Assembly: GCA_964621165.1 (NCBI GenBank)
Contig: CAZULC010000002.1
Location: 186,001-250,000 of the forward strand
DNA length: 64,000 nt
Source: UMGS1696 sp964621165
Lineage (GTDB): Bacteria > Bacillota > Clostridia > Oscillospirales > CAG-272
Direction: 5' to 3'
This document shows, one piece after another, positions 50,306 through 59,443 of this stretch; the stretch's first letter is position 1, and each line of letters starts with the position of its first letter. A model generated the notes under the pieces. That model ran no database searches and had not been told where the DNA came from. It saw nothing but the letters and a program-made list of their open reading frames with translations. The position numbers and the translations under genes were made by a program.

Positions 50306-51442
50306 TTACATCATTTCTTCGTTAGCCTGCTTTAATTTTTCGATAATGTCAAGATGCTGAGGACAGATTCCCTCGCACGCGCCGCAGCCCACGCACTTTT
50401 CCGCACTGTGACCGTCATTTATAATCCTCTTGTACCGTCCGTTTCCAGCTAATTTTTCGTCGTACAGGAATAAATTGTTCCACGTTGCGAAAATTCCGGG
50501 AATATCCACGTCGTTGGGACATGGCATGCAGTAGCGGCATCCGGTGCAGCCAACCTTGGTTCTGCTGTTGTAAGCGTCGCGGACCTTGGAAATCAGCTCT
50601 TCCTCATCGTCAGTCATCACGCCGACCTCGCATCTGTCGAAAATGTGCAGGTTGTCGTCGCACTGCTCGATTGAGGTAACTCCGGATAGAACCGTTGCCA
50701 CCTCGGGATGGTTGCATATCCAGCGGAACGCCCACTCAACTGGGGAACGCTTTACCGGGAATGAATCGTAGAGCGCCTGAACGTTCTCGGGAGCCTTTGC
50801 CAGCTTGCCGCCGAGAAGTCCTTCCATTATTACCACGGGAATATTCTTTTTGCCCGCATACTGGAGCCCTTTGATGGTTGCCTGATTGTTAATATCCATG
50901 TAGTTGAACTGAATCTGACACATGTCCCAGTCGTAGGAGTCGATTATGTCGATGAACGCGTCGTAGTTGTCGTGGAAGGAGAAGCAGGCGTACTTGATTT
51001 TGCCGGAAGCCTTCGCCTTGTCTAAAAATTCGCGGATTCCCAGATCCCGTACCTTTTCCCACGTGCCTTTGTTCAGCGAGTGAACGAGGTAGAAGTCAAT
51101 GTGGTCGGTCTCAAGGTTTGCGAGCTGTTCCGCAAGAAGCTTGTCCATGTCCTCCCGGGTGTTGATAGGCCATGTTGGGATTTTTGTGGCGAGGTACACC
51201 TTTTCCCGGTAGCCATCCTTCAGCGCGTGAGCCACAGCGGTTTCATTTTTTTTGTCGGAGTAGACGTAAGCCGTGTCTATATAGTTTACGCCACCGTCGA
51301 TTGCGTGACGGATTGTGGGTGTAGAGATAGACTCGTCAACCACTCTCTCGCCGTTTTCGTTTTCCTTCATGGGGAAGCGCATGCAGCCAACGCCGAACGC
51401 GGACAACTCGATTCCAAGTTTGTTTATTTTTCTGTACTTCAT
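50306..51442 (-). CDS. Aldo-keto reductase with C-terminal 4Fe-4S ferredoxin domain
   Basis: A 378-residue oxidoreductase. The N-terminal aldo-keto reductase barrel (about 1-280) has the catalytic Asp/Tyr region DTAYVYSDKKNE and the His of HIDFYLVHSLNKG. The C-terminal part carries CTGCRYCMPC-x3-D and CVGCGACEGICP cysteine clusters for Fe-S centres. Such proteins are common in anaerobes, and the electron donor and substrate are unknown. AAAGGC precedes the ATG. Confidence 0.93.
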   Translation of the reverse strand: MKYRKINKLGIELSAFGVGCMRFPMKENENGERVVDESISTPTIRHAIDGGVNYIDTAYVYSDKKNETAVAHALKDGYREKVYLATKIPTWPINTREDMDKLLAEQLANLETDHIDFYLVHSLNKGTWEKVRDLGIREFLDKAKASGKIKYACFSFHDNYDAFIDIIDSYDWDMCQIQFNYMDINNQATIKGLQYAGKKNIPVVIMEGLLGGKLAKAPENVQALYDSFPVKRSPVEWAFRWICNHPEVATVLSGVTSIEQCDDNLHIFDRCEVGVMTDDEEELISKVRDAYNSRTKVGCTGCRYCMPCPNDVDIPGIFATWNNLFLYDEKLAGNGRYKRIINDGHSAEKCVGCGACEGICPQHLDIIEKLKQANEEMM

Positions 51443-51591
51443 AAAAATGCCTTTCCTGTTATATTATAAGCTCTGACAGCTTCATTATAATATATATTCC
51501 AAGTCCTGTCAAGGCCTTTTAAGGAATTTCTAAAATTCCACGGTTTTAATTAAATAATTCGCCTGCTGTTCCGTATTAATTCCGACAAACC

Positions 51592-52233
51592 TCAAAGTCC
51601 AAAATGCTGCTCGACTTTTTCCGCCGTTTCCGCGACTGTGCTTTTTGAGGTTCGCTCAATCCAAAAATAGCCGCTGTTTTTTATGGCATAATAACACTTT
51701 TCATTGAGACTTCTCAGAACCGTATTGCAGGCTTCCTTTGCCTTTGTGACATCGGACGCGCTGTTTATAAATTCGGAAAAGTCCTGATGGTCGGGACGGT
51801 TACAGTAATCATCAATTATATTATACGGTGCCTTTATTAAAAATACAATCCGTGACGGTTCCGTAATCGCCGCAACTTGCTCTAAAGTCAGATGGCAGTC
51901 GCACACCACAATCTGATTCTGTGAAAGACGTACCAAATCTAAAAGCACAAAGTCTAGCTGCTCTCTCGTGTTGTCCAGCAGCCATCTTCTATATTCGTCC
52001 ACGCTACGCCCGAAAAACTCGTCAGCGTCTTTGAAAGTTTTGTTCATAGCCGTTTGTAAAGCCGGGTCTGAGACCTTTTGATGCTTCGGAAACTGCTCGT
52101 CAACATCATAAACCAATAAATTGTGCCACTTTGCAAGCTCCCGCGAAATCGTTGTTTTTCCCCCGCAGGCGGTTCCCGTTACAAAATAGACGTTTTTTAA
52201 ATATTCCTTAAATACATTATCCTGAAATATCAT
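51592..52233 (-). CDS. P-loop kinase-like protein
   Basis: 213 residues with Walker A GTACGGKTT at residue ~20 after a short lead, then a small-molecule-kinase-like layout (YDVDEQFPKH, VVCDCHLT). It resembles shikimate- or adenylate-type kinases but no substrate site is recognisable. AAGGAG lies 9 bases upstream. Base composition seems more AT-rich than the neighbours, which may indicate transfer. Confidence 0.65.
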   Translation of the reverse strand: MIFQDNVFKEYLKNVYFVTGTACGGKTTISRELAKWHNLLVYDVDEQFPKHQKVSDPALQTAMNKTFKDADEFFGRSVDEYRRWLLDNTREQLDFVLLDLVRLSQNQIVVCDCHLTLEQVAAITEPSRIVFLIKAPYNIIDDYCNRPDHQDFSEFINSASDVTKAKEACNTVLRSLNEKCYYAIKNSGYFWIERTSKSTVAETAEKVEQHFGL

Positions 52234-52366
52234 TACATAAACTCCTTATATTAAATAGTTGTAAGTATTATGTCAGTACATAAAACTATTTAACACAGTC
52301 TTATGTACTTAGATATTTCTCAATCTTAAATACCCTGTCATATTAGTTTCCTTGATTACCTTTCTG

Positions 52367-53374
52367 TTAATCAAATAATTCGTCCACGAAAATGGCGTTT
52401 GTGTTGGCGTGGTTTCCATGGTCGTCAATTACGTCAATGCGGAAATACACGTCGCCCCTGTCAATCTTGAACACAGCCTCATTCACGCTGTCACCGTAGT
52501 TTGCACGGGCTACGTCACGTCTGCGGGTTCCGGTGATGTAGTTGATCCGGTGAGCAGGGGAGGTCTTCACGTGAACAAGGTCGTCTTCCACGTAAAATTC
52601 CCTTATTTCCGGACCTGTAGACGCGTAAAACCTGCCGTCATCGAGGGCTTTTGTCACGCTTTCGTAGTCCAGTGAAGGCGAGAAAATCACGACCCAGCCG
52701 CCGAATGAGTCGCTTGCGGGACTGCCGGACTCATATGCTCCAGCGGGGTTGTGGTTGTCATCAGCCGCAATGCAGTAGATTCTCTTGCCAGCGGAGAGCA
52801 TGTCGTCGTAAGCGTGACAGTTGTACTCATTGAATCCGACTCTCTCGCATCCCGTGTTGAAAATTTCCATGGCGTTCATGCCGTCGTAGGAGCAGTATTG
52901 TGGATATCTCTCAAGGGACCATGTGGGGTGGTTGTAGGTGACGAAAAATCCCGCGTCACGTCCCCGCTTCATCATGTCGGACACACCCTCGCCGGAGTAG
53001 ACGCGAACGTAGTCGTCCCTTTCGAACCTGATTTGACTTTTGTAGGCGAGAGCATTGCCCCAGACGTATTTGTCCTTGTTGTAGCAGACCTGAGTCAGGT
53101 TGTCCTGCTTTTTCGCGATGAAGCACATGTGAGCCGTCCTTTTGCTTGCGGGGTCGTTGACTTCAAGCTCATATCCGTTCAGCGCGAGAAAACCGTCGGA
53201 GCATAAATCGCTGTGGTCAATCAGTACGTCGTGGTCCGTGAACGCGATAATGGAGTAGCCTTCCTTCATGTACATTTCTTTAAGCTTTTCCGGAGCGTAT
53301 CTTCCATCGGATATTATGCTGTGGCAGTGAAGATTAGCCCGCCAGCCTTTCCCGCTCAGCTCGTATTTTTTCAT
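52367..53374 (-). CDS. PHP-domain metal-dependent hydrolase
   Basis: A 335-residue protein with the PHP metal motifs LHCHSIISDGR, FTDHDVL and a later His in TYNHPTW. PHP proteins hydrolyse phosphoesters such as 3',5'-nucleotides or histidinol phosphate. The C-terminal third is beta-rich and ends with EDDLVHVKTSPAHRINYITG, as in larger PHP proteins of gut bacteria. AAGGAG lies upstream. Confidence 0.85.
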   Translation of the reverse strand: MKKYELSGKGWRANLHCHSIISDGRYAPEKLKEMYMKEGYSIIAFTDHDVLIDHSDLCSDGFLALNGYELEVNDPASKRTAHMCFIAKKQDNLTQVCYNKDKYVWGNALAYKSQIRFERDDYVRVYSGEGVSDMMKRGRDAGFFVTYNHPTWSLERYPQYCSYDGMNAMEIFNTGCERVGFNEYNCHAYDDMLSAGKRIYCIAADDNHNPAGAYESGSPASDSFGGWVVIFSPSLDYESVTKALDDGRFYASTGPEIREFYVEDDLVHVKTSPAHRINYITGTRRRDVARANYGDSVNEAVFKIDRGDVYFRIDVIDDHGNHANTNAIFVDELFD

Positions 53375-53398
53375 TTTTTACTCCTTTTTCCGGAAAAA

Positions 53399-54658
53399 TC
53401 AATCTTCTCCGTCTTTTTTGCCGTCATCCTTTTCGACAGAATCGGACTCAGCTGTCTCTTTATTATCGTCTGCGCCATTGTCTCCGTCGTCCTCGTACAA
53501 TGCGGCCACAACGTCGGCTTTGGTTATCTTCATCAAATCGTCCCGTGAGACCGACTCAAGCTCGGCTATGCGGTTTGCCTGCTCCGTGAGAATTTTCTCG
53601 AAGGTGTTGCGCACTCCACGGGCATTGCCGAATTCCCCCGCAGCTTCGGACACAAGGGTCAGGTATTCCTTGATCTTCTCCTCCGCTTCCGGCTCGAGTA
53701 CAAACAGACTCTTTTTGCAGTTGAGCTTGAATATGCCCAGCATTTCCTCAGCCGTGTAGTCGTCGAAGTCCACGTATTTGTTGAACCGCGATCGCAGCCC
53801 CGGGTTGGAGTCGATGAAGTCCTGCATCAGCTCGGTGTAGCCTGCCACTATAACCACAAGGTCGTCACGGTGGTCTTCCATAGCCTTGAGGATTGTGTCC
53901 ACCGATTCAAATCCGAAGTCGTTCTCGGTCTTTGAGGTGAGCGTGTAGGCTTCGTCAATGAACAGGACCCCGCCCAGAGCGTTTTCGATTACCTTTGAGG
54001 TTTTGATAGCCGTTTGACCGATATATCCTGCCACAAGTCCGCTTCGGTCGACCTCAGTGAGCGTACCCTTTGAGAGAAGTCCGAGAGAGTGGTAGACCCG
54101 CGCCATAAAACGTGCAATCATGGTTTTGCCGGTTCCGGGGTTGCCGGAGAACACAAGGTGCAGGGACATGTCAGGGTTTGGCAGGTCGTTGTCCCGGCGT
54201 AGCTTGTAGACCGTCGCCATGTTGATGAGGTTTTTGACTTCCTTTTTGACCTCCTCAAGCCCGATGTAGGAGTCCAGCTCAGCCTTTAAGTCGTCCATGT
54301 TCTCCTTCGGCGGGAGCTTTTCTTCAGGCTCCACGGGTTTTTCACCATCGCCGCCGTCGGATGCTTTTATGTAGTCCCGGTCGTCTTTTATGCCGTTTCC
54401 GGAGTCGGGGGTGTTGGTTTGCGTGTTGTTTGAAGCCGGAGCGTTGGACTTGGGGTTCTTTTGAGTATTGCCGCCGGTTTTTCCGTCGTTTCCGTTCATG
54501 TTCGGCGTGATTTTGACCTGATTCACCTGTCTGTCCGCACCCCAGATGTCGTCGCTGAGCCGCCGGATGTTGTTTTCGGTCATCTTCCGGATAAGATCAA
54601 GCTGCATCGAGATTATCTCGTCCTTTTTGTCGGAGTTTGTTTTGTTGTCGGGGATCAT
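53399..54658 (-). CDS. CbxX/SpoVK-type AAA+ ATPase
   Basis: A 419-residue protein: low-complexity N-terminal region (to about 125), then one AAA+ module with Walker A GNPGTGKT, Walker B GGVLFIDEAYTL, sensor-1-like VIVAGY and Arg-finger region GLRSRFNKY. The family contains RuBisCO activases and the sporulation protein SpoVK. Which one is meant here is undecided, and a sporulation or general disassembly role fits better. GGAGG precedes the ATG, and an acidic tail ends the protein. Confidence 0.88.
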   Translation of the reverse strand: MIPDNKTNSDKKDEIISMQLDLIRKMTENNIRRLSDDIWGADRQVNQVKITPNMNGNDGKTGGNTQKNPKSNAPASNNTQTNTPDSGNGIKDDRDYIKASDGGDGEKPVEPEEKLPPKENMDDLKAELDSYIGLEEVKKEVKNLINMATVYKLRRDNDLPNPDMSLHLVFSGNPGTGKTMIARFMARVYHSLGLLSKGTLTEVDRSGLVAGYIGQTAIKTSKVIENALGGVLFIDEAYTLTSKTENDFGFESVDTILKAMEDHRDDLVVIVAGYTELMQDFIDSNPGLRSRFNKYVDFDDYTAEEMLGIFKLNCKKSLFVLEPEAEEKIKEYLTLVSEAAGEFGNARGVRNTFEKILTEQANRIAELESVSRDDLMKITKADVVAALYEDDGDNGADDNKETAESDSVEKDDGKKDGED

Positions 54659-54719
54659 TTATACCTCCAATTTCGTAATAAATTTGGTGCAAAATCAGCT
54701 GATTAACAGTCTGCTTTCC

Positions 54720-55148
54720 CTATATATTTTGCACTACCCCTTTTTTAAGAATCACATTAGCGTAAATCGCGCTCTCGCCTGTCACGACAACCGCGTAAGC
54801 CTTCTTCGCTTTTTCGTAAAACTCAAATCTCTCGAGGAACACGGGAGCTTTGTCGGTGTGCTGTGCGGCGATCTTCTTGTATTCCTCCCAAATCGGCACG
54901 TCGAGGTCACGGTCGGACTCGGTTTTATCCATGAGGTAGACGTTGTTGTCGTAAGAATCGAGAGGGAACAGCTCAAGCACAGCCGTCATCAGCTCGGGAA
55001 CACCGCAGGCATCAGCACGGAGAACGTTTCTGCCAATGCTTTCCCCCGGGAAGTTTCCGTCGGAGAAGACAATCTCGTCGCCGTGGCCCATTTTGTCGAG
55101 CACCATCAGAAGCTCCGGAGAGATGATTTTATTGATACCTTTTAACAT
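54720..55148 (-). CDS. fucU: RbsD/FucU-family sugar mutarotase, L-fucose type
   Basis: A 142-residue homolog of FucU/RbsD, which interconverts alpha and beta anomers of L-fucose. MLKGINKIISPELLMVLDKM, GHGDEIVFSDGNFP and the C-terminal YANVILKKGV match FucU. GGAGG precedes the ATG. The substrate fits fucI at 4278 although the two genes are far apart. Confidence 0.9.
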   Translation of the reverse strand: MLKGINKIISPELLMVLDKMGHGDEIVFSDGNFPGESIGRNVLRADACGVPELMTAVLELFPLDSYDNNVYLMDKTESDRDLDVPIWEEYKKIAAQHTDKAPVFLERFEFYEKAKKAYAVVVTGESAIYANVILKKGVVQNI

Positions 55149-55260
55149 AAGAATCCTCCATTAATGAAAAATATAGTTCAACAATATTGTATCATAATAA
55201 AATGAAAAAATCAATAAAAAATCAGCGAAAACCGATATTTAATCAGCTTCCGCCAAAAAT

Positions 55261-55998
55261 TTAATTCTGCTTTGATTCCTTGATCATTTCCCTCAGCACA
55301 CTAACCGCGTCGGACAGCCCGCCTTCGCTGTCGATTAACCCGCAGTCCACCGCCTCGTGACCATCGATAATCGAGCCTACATCCGTCGCAATCTGGTCGG
55401 TCTTCATCAGCAGGGAAGTGAACTTTTCCTCCGTTATGCGGGAGTGGGACGTGACAAAGTTCATGATTCTGTTCTGCATCCGCTCAAAGTAGTAGTAGGT
55501 CTGAGGCGCACCCACAACCGTACCGCTGATTCTCACCGGGTGAATTGTCATTGTAGCCGACGGAACAATAAACGATTTTCTCGCACTCACCGCCAAGGGA
55601 ACGCCGATTGAATGTCCGCCGCCCAGCACCAGCGACACCGTGGGCTTTGACATGCTGGCTATCATTTCCGATATGGCAAGTCCGGCTTCAACGTCCCCTC
55701 CCATTGTGTTCAGCACCACAAGCATGCCGTCTACGTCGCTGCTTTCCTCGATTGACACCAGCAGAGGGATAATGTGCTCGTACTTCGTGGACTTCTGCCC
55801 GTCGCCCAGGTGGTAGTGACCCTCAATTTGCCCAATTATGGTGAGACAGTGGATTGTTTCGTTGTTTGAAGAGGAGATCACGCTGCCGCTCTTCATTATA
55901 TAATCGAGCTTGTCTTTCTCATCGGACTGGCTCGCCGAATCCTGAACCGAATCGTTCTGCTCCTTGTCAAGATCATCCATTTCATTGTTTGAATTCAT
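55261..55998 (-). CDS. ClpP-class serine protease, TepA-like
   Basis: A 245-residue protein with the ClpP/TepA core: a loop ending GGGHSIGVPLA (nucleophile Ser), and the His/Asp region of SATMTIHPVRISG. In B. subtilis TepA is a cytosolic ClpP-like enzyme that helps protein export. The first ~40 residues are an acidic, Asp/Ser/Gln-rich tail not needed for the fold. The RBS is weak. Confidence 0.85.
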   Translation of the reverse strand: MNSNNEMDDLDKEQNDSVQDSASQSDEKDKLDYIMKSGSVISSSNNETIHCLTIIGQIEGHYHLGDGQKSTKYEHIIPLLVSIEESSDVDGMLVVLNTMGGDVEAGLAISEMIASMSKPTVSLVLGGGHSIGVPLAVSARKSFIVPSATMTIHPVRISGTVVGAPQTYYYFERMQNRIMNFVTSHSRITEEKFTSLLMKTDQIATDVGSIIDGHEAVDCGLIDSEGGLSDAVSVLREMIKESKQN

Positions 55999-56126
55999 AT
56001 ACTGTTACCCCGTCAAAAATATTTTCACACCTTAGTTTTACCCGCCTCAGATGAATTTATACACATTTTGAGGAATATTCCATGAAAATAGACTCGGAAA
56101 TATGAAAAAATTATGTATTTAGAATA

Positions 56127-56155
56127 TTGATTTAAAAAGGAAAAAATGTTATAAT
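56127..56155 (+). promoter_or_regulatory. Promoter of the amino-acid ABC operon
   Basis: TTGATT (56127-56132), 17 bases, TATAAT (56150-56155). Confidence 0.75.
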
Positions 56156-56209
56156 TATGCAACACGATAAATAAATACTCAATTTACTCAATCAAAGGAG
56201 CAAACAAAA

Positions 56210-57052
56210 ATGAAAAAGACAATATCAATCATCCTCGCGGCAGTAATGCTGATTATGACTCTTGCGTCCTGCTCAAAGGATGCTGTAGGAGTCAAGATTA
56301 TCGACATCAACCTTACCGAAGAAGAATACGCTTTCGGCGTAGACAAGGATCAGCCGGAGCTTCTGGAAAAGGCAAACGAGTTCATCGCTAAAATCAAGTC
56401 CGACGGAACACTTGACTCTATCTTCAACAACTATTTCGGCGACGGCACCCCCCAGCCCGTTCAGTCGGCTGAGCTTGACGAGAGCAAGGATCAACTTGTT
56501 GTGGCGACAAACCTTGAGTTCGCACCATTTGAATATCTCGAAGGCGACAACATTCTCGGAATAGACATGGAAGTAATCGCACTTTTCGCCAATGAACTCG
56601 GCAAGGAGCTTGTCATCAGCAATATGAACTTTGATTCTGTATGTCTCTCCGTGGGCCAGCACAAGTGCGATATCGCCATTGCCGGACTGACCGTTACCGA
56701 ATCGAGAGCCGAATCCCTTGACTTCACCGACTCATACTACAACGCTTCCCAGCAGATTATCGTCAAGGACAACGACGCTACATTTGACATGTGCGTGACT
56801 TCAGACGATGTTGAAGCGGTTCTCTCGGGCTTTGACTCAAGCAAGAAGGCCGGCGTACAGAACGGAACCACAGCTCAGTTCTACCTCGAAGGCGATGAAG
56901 AATGGGGGTTTGACGGATTCAACCTGACCTGCAAAGGCTACCAGAGCGGCTCTCTCGCGGTACAGGATTTAATCAACGGAAATCTCGACTTTGTTGTAAT
57001 TGACTCAGCTCCAGCGGCGGCAATCGTGGCCTCCTACAACGCAAACAAGTAG
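56210..57052 (+). CDS. Polar amino-acid ABC transporter binding lipoprotein, apparently circularly permuted
   Basis: A 280-residue lipoprotein (lipobox LASC at 18-21) of the SBP_bac_3 family. After the anchor, residues 28-76 (KIIDINLTEEEYAFGVDK, then QPELLEKANEFIAKIK, then a DGTLDSIFNNYF turn) look like the segment that normally forms the C-terminal end of such proteins. The normal start follows at residue 95 (QLVVATNLEFAPFEY) through MDFDS-like and GLTVTESRAESLDF blocks, and the protein ends at VVIDSAPAAAIVASY, just before where that segment belongs. The binding lobes are otherwise complete. Downstream genes give the permease and ATPase. Confidence 0.82.
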   Translation: MKKTISIILAAVMLIMTLASCSKDAVGVKIIDINLTEEEYAFGVDKDQPELLEKANEFIAKIKSDGTLDSIFNNYFGDGTPQPVQSAELDESKDQLVVATNLEFAPFEYLEGDNILGIDMEVIALFANELGKELVISNMNFDSVCLSVGQHKCDIAIAGLTVTESRAESLDFTDSYYNASQQIIVKDNDATFDMCVTSDDVEAVLSGFDSSKKAGVQNGTTAQFYLEGDEEWGFDGFNLTCKGYQSGSLAVQDLINGNLDFVVIDSAPAAAIVASYNANK

Positions 57053-57074
57053 TCCAAATAAATATAAAGGAACG

Positions 57075-57117
57075 GACCTGCCGATGTTGATATAGTAAAG
57101 CCTTGACTTGGCGGGTC
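57075..57117 (+). terminator. Hairpin between binding protein and permease genes
   Basis: GACCTGCC (57075-57082) pairs with GGCGGGTC (57110-57117) around a 27-base loop, with no strong T-run. It may stabilise the binding-protein mRNA or attenuate read-through rather than end transcription. Confidence 0.5.
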
Positions 57118-57130
57118 TTATGCTGTAAAA

Positions 57131-57841
57131 ATGAGTAATGTTAGCGTAAAAATAGACAGATTTCTCGATGTGCTGATAAACAAAGGCGGGTACATCAGAG
57201 TTGTCACCGGACTGAAAAACACTATGCTTATTGCCATAACAGGTCTGGTGATAGGAATCATAATAGGAACAATAATTGCCGCGGTAAAGGTGTTTCCGAA
57301 ATACAAAACCTTGCCTAAGGTTCTCGACGGAATCTGCACAGTCTACGTGGGATTTTTCAGGGGTACTCCAATGGTGGTTCAGCTTTTGCTGTTCTACTAC
57401 GTCCTGCTTCCGCTTATCGGAGGGAAAATGACTGGCGTGCAGGTATCAATGCTGGTGTTTGGCCTGAACAGTGGGGCTTACATCTCGGAAATCATGCGTG
57501 GCGGAATACAGTCCGTAGATCCGGGTCAGATGGAAGGCGGCCGTGCGGTGGGACTTTCCTATTCGGCGGTGATGATGAAAATCGTAATCCCGCAGGCGGT
57601 GAAGAACATCCTCCCGTCCCTCGGCAACGAGTTCATCTCCCTCATCAAGGAGACGTCGGTTGTGTCCTTCGTGGGAGCGGCTGACCTCTACGTGGCATTC
57701 AACTACATGGGTACAAACCTGTACGAATTCATGATACCGTACCTCGTCATGGCGGTAATCTACATAATCATAGTAATGTTCATTACACTTCTCATAAAAC
57801 TGACGGAAAGGGGACTGGCAAAAAGTGATAGACGTCATTGA
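57131..57841 (+). CDS. Polar amino-acid ABC permease
   Basis: 236 residues with five hydrophobic segments and the cytoplasmic EAA loop (EGGRAVGLSYSAVMMKIVIP), the coupling site for the ATPase. It resembles HisM/GlnP proteins that work as homodimers when only one permease gene is present, as here. The start ATG follows the hairpin by 13 bases and has a poor RBS. The stop overlaps the ATPase start. Confidence 0.94.
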   Translation: MSNVSVKIDRFLDVLINKGGYIRVVTGLKNTMLIAITGLVIGIIIGTIIAAVKVFPKYKTLPKVLDGICTVYVGFFRGTPMVVQLLLFYYVLLPLIGGKMTGVQVSMLVFGLNSGAYISEIMRGGIQSVDPGQMEGGRAVGLSYSAVMMKIVIPQAVKNILPSLGNEFISLIKETSVVSFVGAADLYVAFNYMGTNLYEFMIPYLVMAVIYIIIVMFITLLIKLTERGLAKSDRRH

Positions 57842-58649
57842 CCTGAAAAAGAGCTTCGGCGGGAACGATGTTCTGCGGGGAATCAGCATCACTGTGAACA
57901 AAGGCGACATAATGTGCGTCCTCGGACCGTCCGGAAGCGGAAAAAGTACATTCCTGCGCTGTCTCAACTGCATGGAAGACCCCACCGGCGGGCAGATTAT
58001 CTTTGACGGGGTTGACATAGCCGACATGAAGGTAGACATCAACGTCCACCGGCGCAAGATTGGCATGGTGTTCCAGCAGTTCAACCTGTTCAACAATAAA
58101 ACTGTACTCGAAAACATAACCCTCGCTCCGGTTCACATAGGAATAGCCGAGCTGAGAAAGAAAAAAATCGGCAATTTCTTCCTTCCCCTGACCAACCTGT
58201 TCAGAAAAGAAAAGAAAGCTAAAGCTGAAATTAACACATTCCGCAAGAAAATCAAGGACGACGCAAACGCAAACGGCATGAGACTGCTGTCCCGTATCGG
58301 ACTTCAGGACAAAGCCGGCGTGTACCCCTCAACCCTGTCCGGCGGTCAGAAGCAGCGTGTGGCTATTGTCCGCGCAATGGCAATGAACCCCGAGGTAATA
58401 CTCTTCGACGAGCCAACATCCGCCCTCGACCCGGAAATGGTGGGTGAAGTTCTGGAGGTAATGCGTACCCTTGCAGAGGAAGGAATGACAATGGTAGTAG
58501 TGACCCATGAAATGGGATTCGCACGGGAAGTCGCAAACCGTGTGGTGTTCATCGACGAGGGCAGAATTCTCGAGGAAGCCCCGCCGGAAGAATTTTTCAC
58601 AAACCCAAAAAATCCGCGGCTGAAGGACTTTCTTTCAAAGATTTTATGA
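57825..58649 (+). CDS. Polar amino-acid ABC transporter ATP-binding protein (GlnQ/HisP type)
   Basis: 274 residues with Walker A GPSGSGKST, signature LSGGQKQR, Walker B VILFDEPTSALD and His switch VTHEM. The start is GTG 57825, inside the permease end by 17 bases. About 30 Lys-rich residues (RKKKIGNFFLPLTNLFRKEK region) are inserted between the Q loop (VFQQFNLF) and the signature. That insertion is longer than usual for GlnQ. Confidence 0.95.
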   Translation: MIDVIDLKKSFGGNDVLRGISITVNKGDIMCVLGPSGSGKSTFLRCLNCMEDPTGGQIIFDGVDIADMKVDINVHRRKIGMVFQQFNLFNNKTVLENITLAPVHIGIAELRKKKIGNFFLPLTNLFRKEKKAKAEINTFRKKIKDDANANGMRLLSRIGLQDKAGVYPSTLSGGQKQRVAIVRAMAMNPEVILFDEPTSALDPEMVGEVLEVMRTLAEEGMTMVVVTHEMGFAREVANRVVFIDEGRILEEAPPEEFFTNPKNPRLKDFLSKIL

Positions 58650-58688
58650 TTTTCCGCCCTGTTCCGCGTATTTCAGACGATTTTACTA

Positions 58689-58717
58689 TTGATTTTTGCG
58701 TCCTCAGGTGGTATAAT
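58689..58717 (+). promoter_or_regulatory. Promoter of the ribbon-helix-helix gene
   Basis: TTGATT (58689-58694), 17 bases, TATAAT (58712-58717). Confidence 0.75.
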
Positions 58718-58753
58718 ATAGCCAAACTACAAGAGCAAAGGATATATTATATC

Positions 58754-58978
58754 ATGGCTCAGAAAAACAAAACCGTGTTTTCAGTCCGCATAGACGAGGA
58801 GCTGTATAAAAAAACTCTCGCCGTAGCCGAAGCCGAGGGACGGGATCTGAACAACCACATGCTTCACCTGATCCGCACAAACATTGCCTATTACGAAAGA
58901 ATCCACGGCAGGGTTGACGTGAGTAAAGTGAAGATTCCCGAGTCTGAGTCGGCGGAAAAGACGGAAACAAAAGAATAA
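58754..58978 (+). CDS. Small ribbon-helix-helix-like protein
   Basis: 74 residues: VFSVRIDEELYKKTLAVAEA has the strand-helix-helix look of Arc/MetJ-type DNA-binding domains, and the helical second half ends in an acidic tail. AAAGGA is about 12 bases before ATG 58754. The frame is open farther upstream, but the promoter at 58689 lies within that stretch. Its targets are unknown. mscL follows directly. Confidence 0.6.
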   Translation: MAQKNKTVFSVRIDEELYKKTLAVAEAEGRDLNNHMLHLIRTNIAYYERIHGRVDVSKVKIPESESAEKTETKE

Positions 58979-58999
58979 TTTTCATTGAGAGGTTTAATC

Positions 59000-59437
59000 A
59001 TGGGAGACAAGAAAAAAAGCTCGTTTTTCAGCGAGTTCAAGACCTTTATCGCACGCGGTAACGTCATGGATATGGCCGTCGGCGTTGTAGTCGGTTCCGC
59101 GTTTACCGCAATCGTAAACCAGCTTGTTCAGGGAATCATCACCCCTCTCATAGGCAAGCTGTGCGGCGGACTTGACCTGTCGGATTACAAAATAGTCCTC
59201 ACTACCGCGACGGAAGAGACCCCGGAATGCGCAATTCTCTACGGCTCATTCATCCAGGCAATCATCAACTTCCTTCTGATAGCCTTCAGCGTGTTTTGCA
59301 TTGTCCGTGCAATGAACAAGGCCAAGGACGCAATGAAGAAGAAGGAAAAGGAAGAAGCAAAGGCTGAAGAAAAGCCCGCCGAACCCAGCGAAGAAATTCT
59401 TCTCCTAAGAGAAATCAGAGATTCACTTAAAAAGTAA
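59000..59437 (+). CDS. mscL: Large-conductance mechanosensitive channel
   Basis: A turgor-release channel of 145 residues: FKTFIARGNVMDMAVGVVVG leads the first helix (pore-lining), a periplasmic loop follows, then a second helix (IQAIINFLLIAFSVFC) and a charged tail with EEILLLREIRDSLKK. ATG 59000 follows GAGAGG. It probably shares the promoter at 58689 with the preceding small gene. Confidence 0.95.
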   Translation: MGDKKKSSFFSEFKTFIARGNVMDMAVGVVVGSAFTAIVNQLVQGIITPLIGKLCGGLDLSDYKIVLTTATEETPECAILYGSFIQAIINFLLIAFSVFCIVRAMNKAKDAMKKKEKEEAKAEEKPAEPSEEILLLREIRDSLKK

Positions 59438-59443
59438 AAAAAT

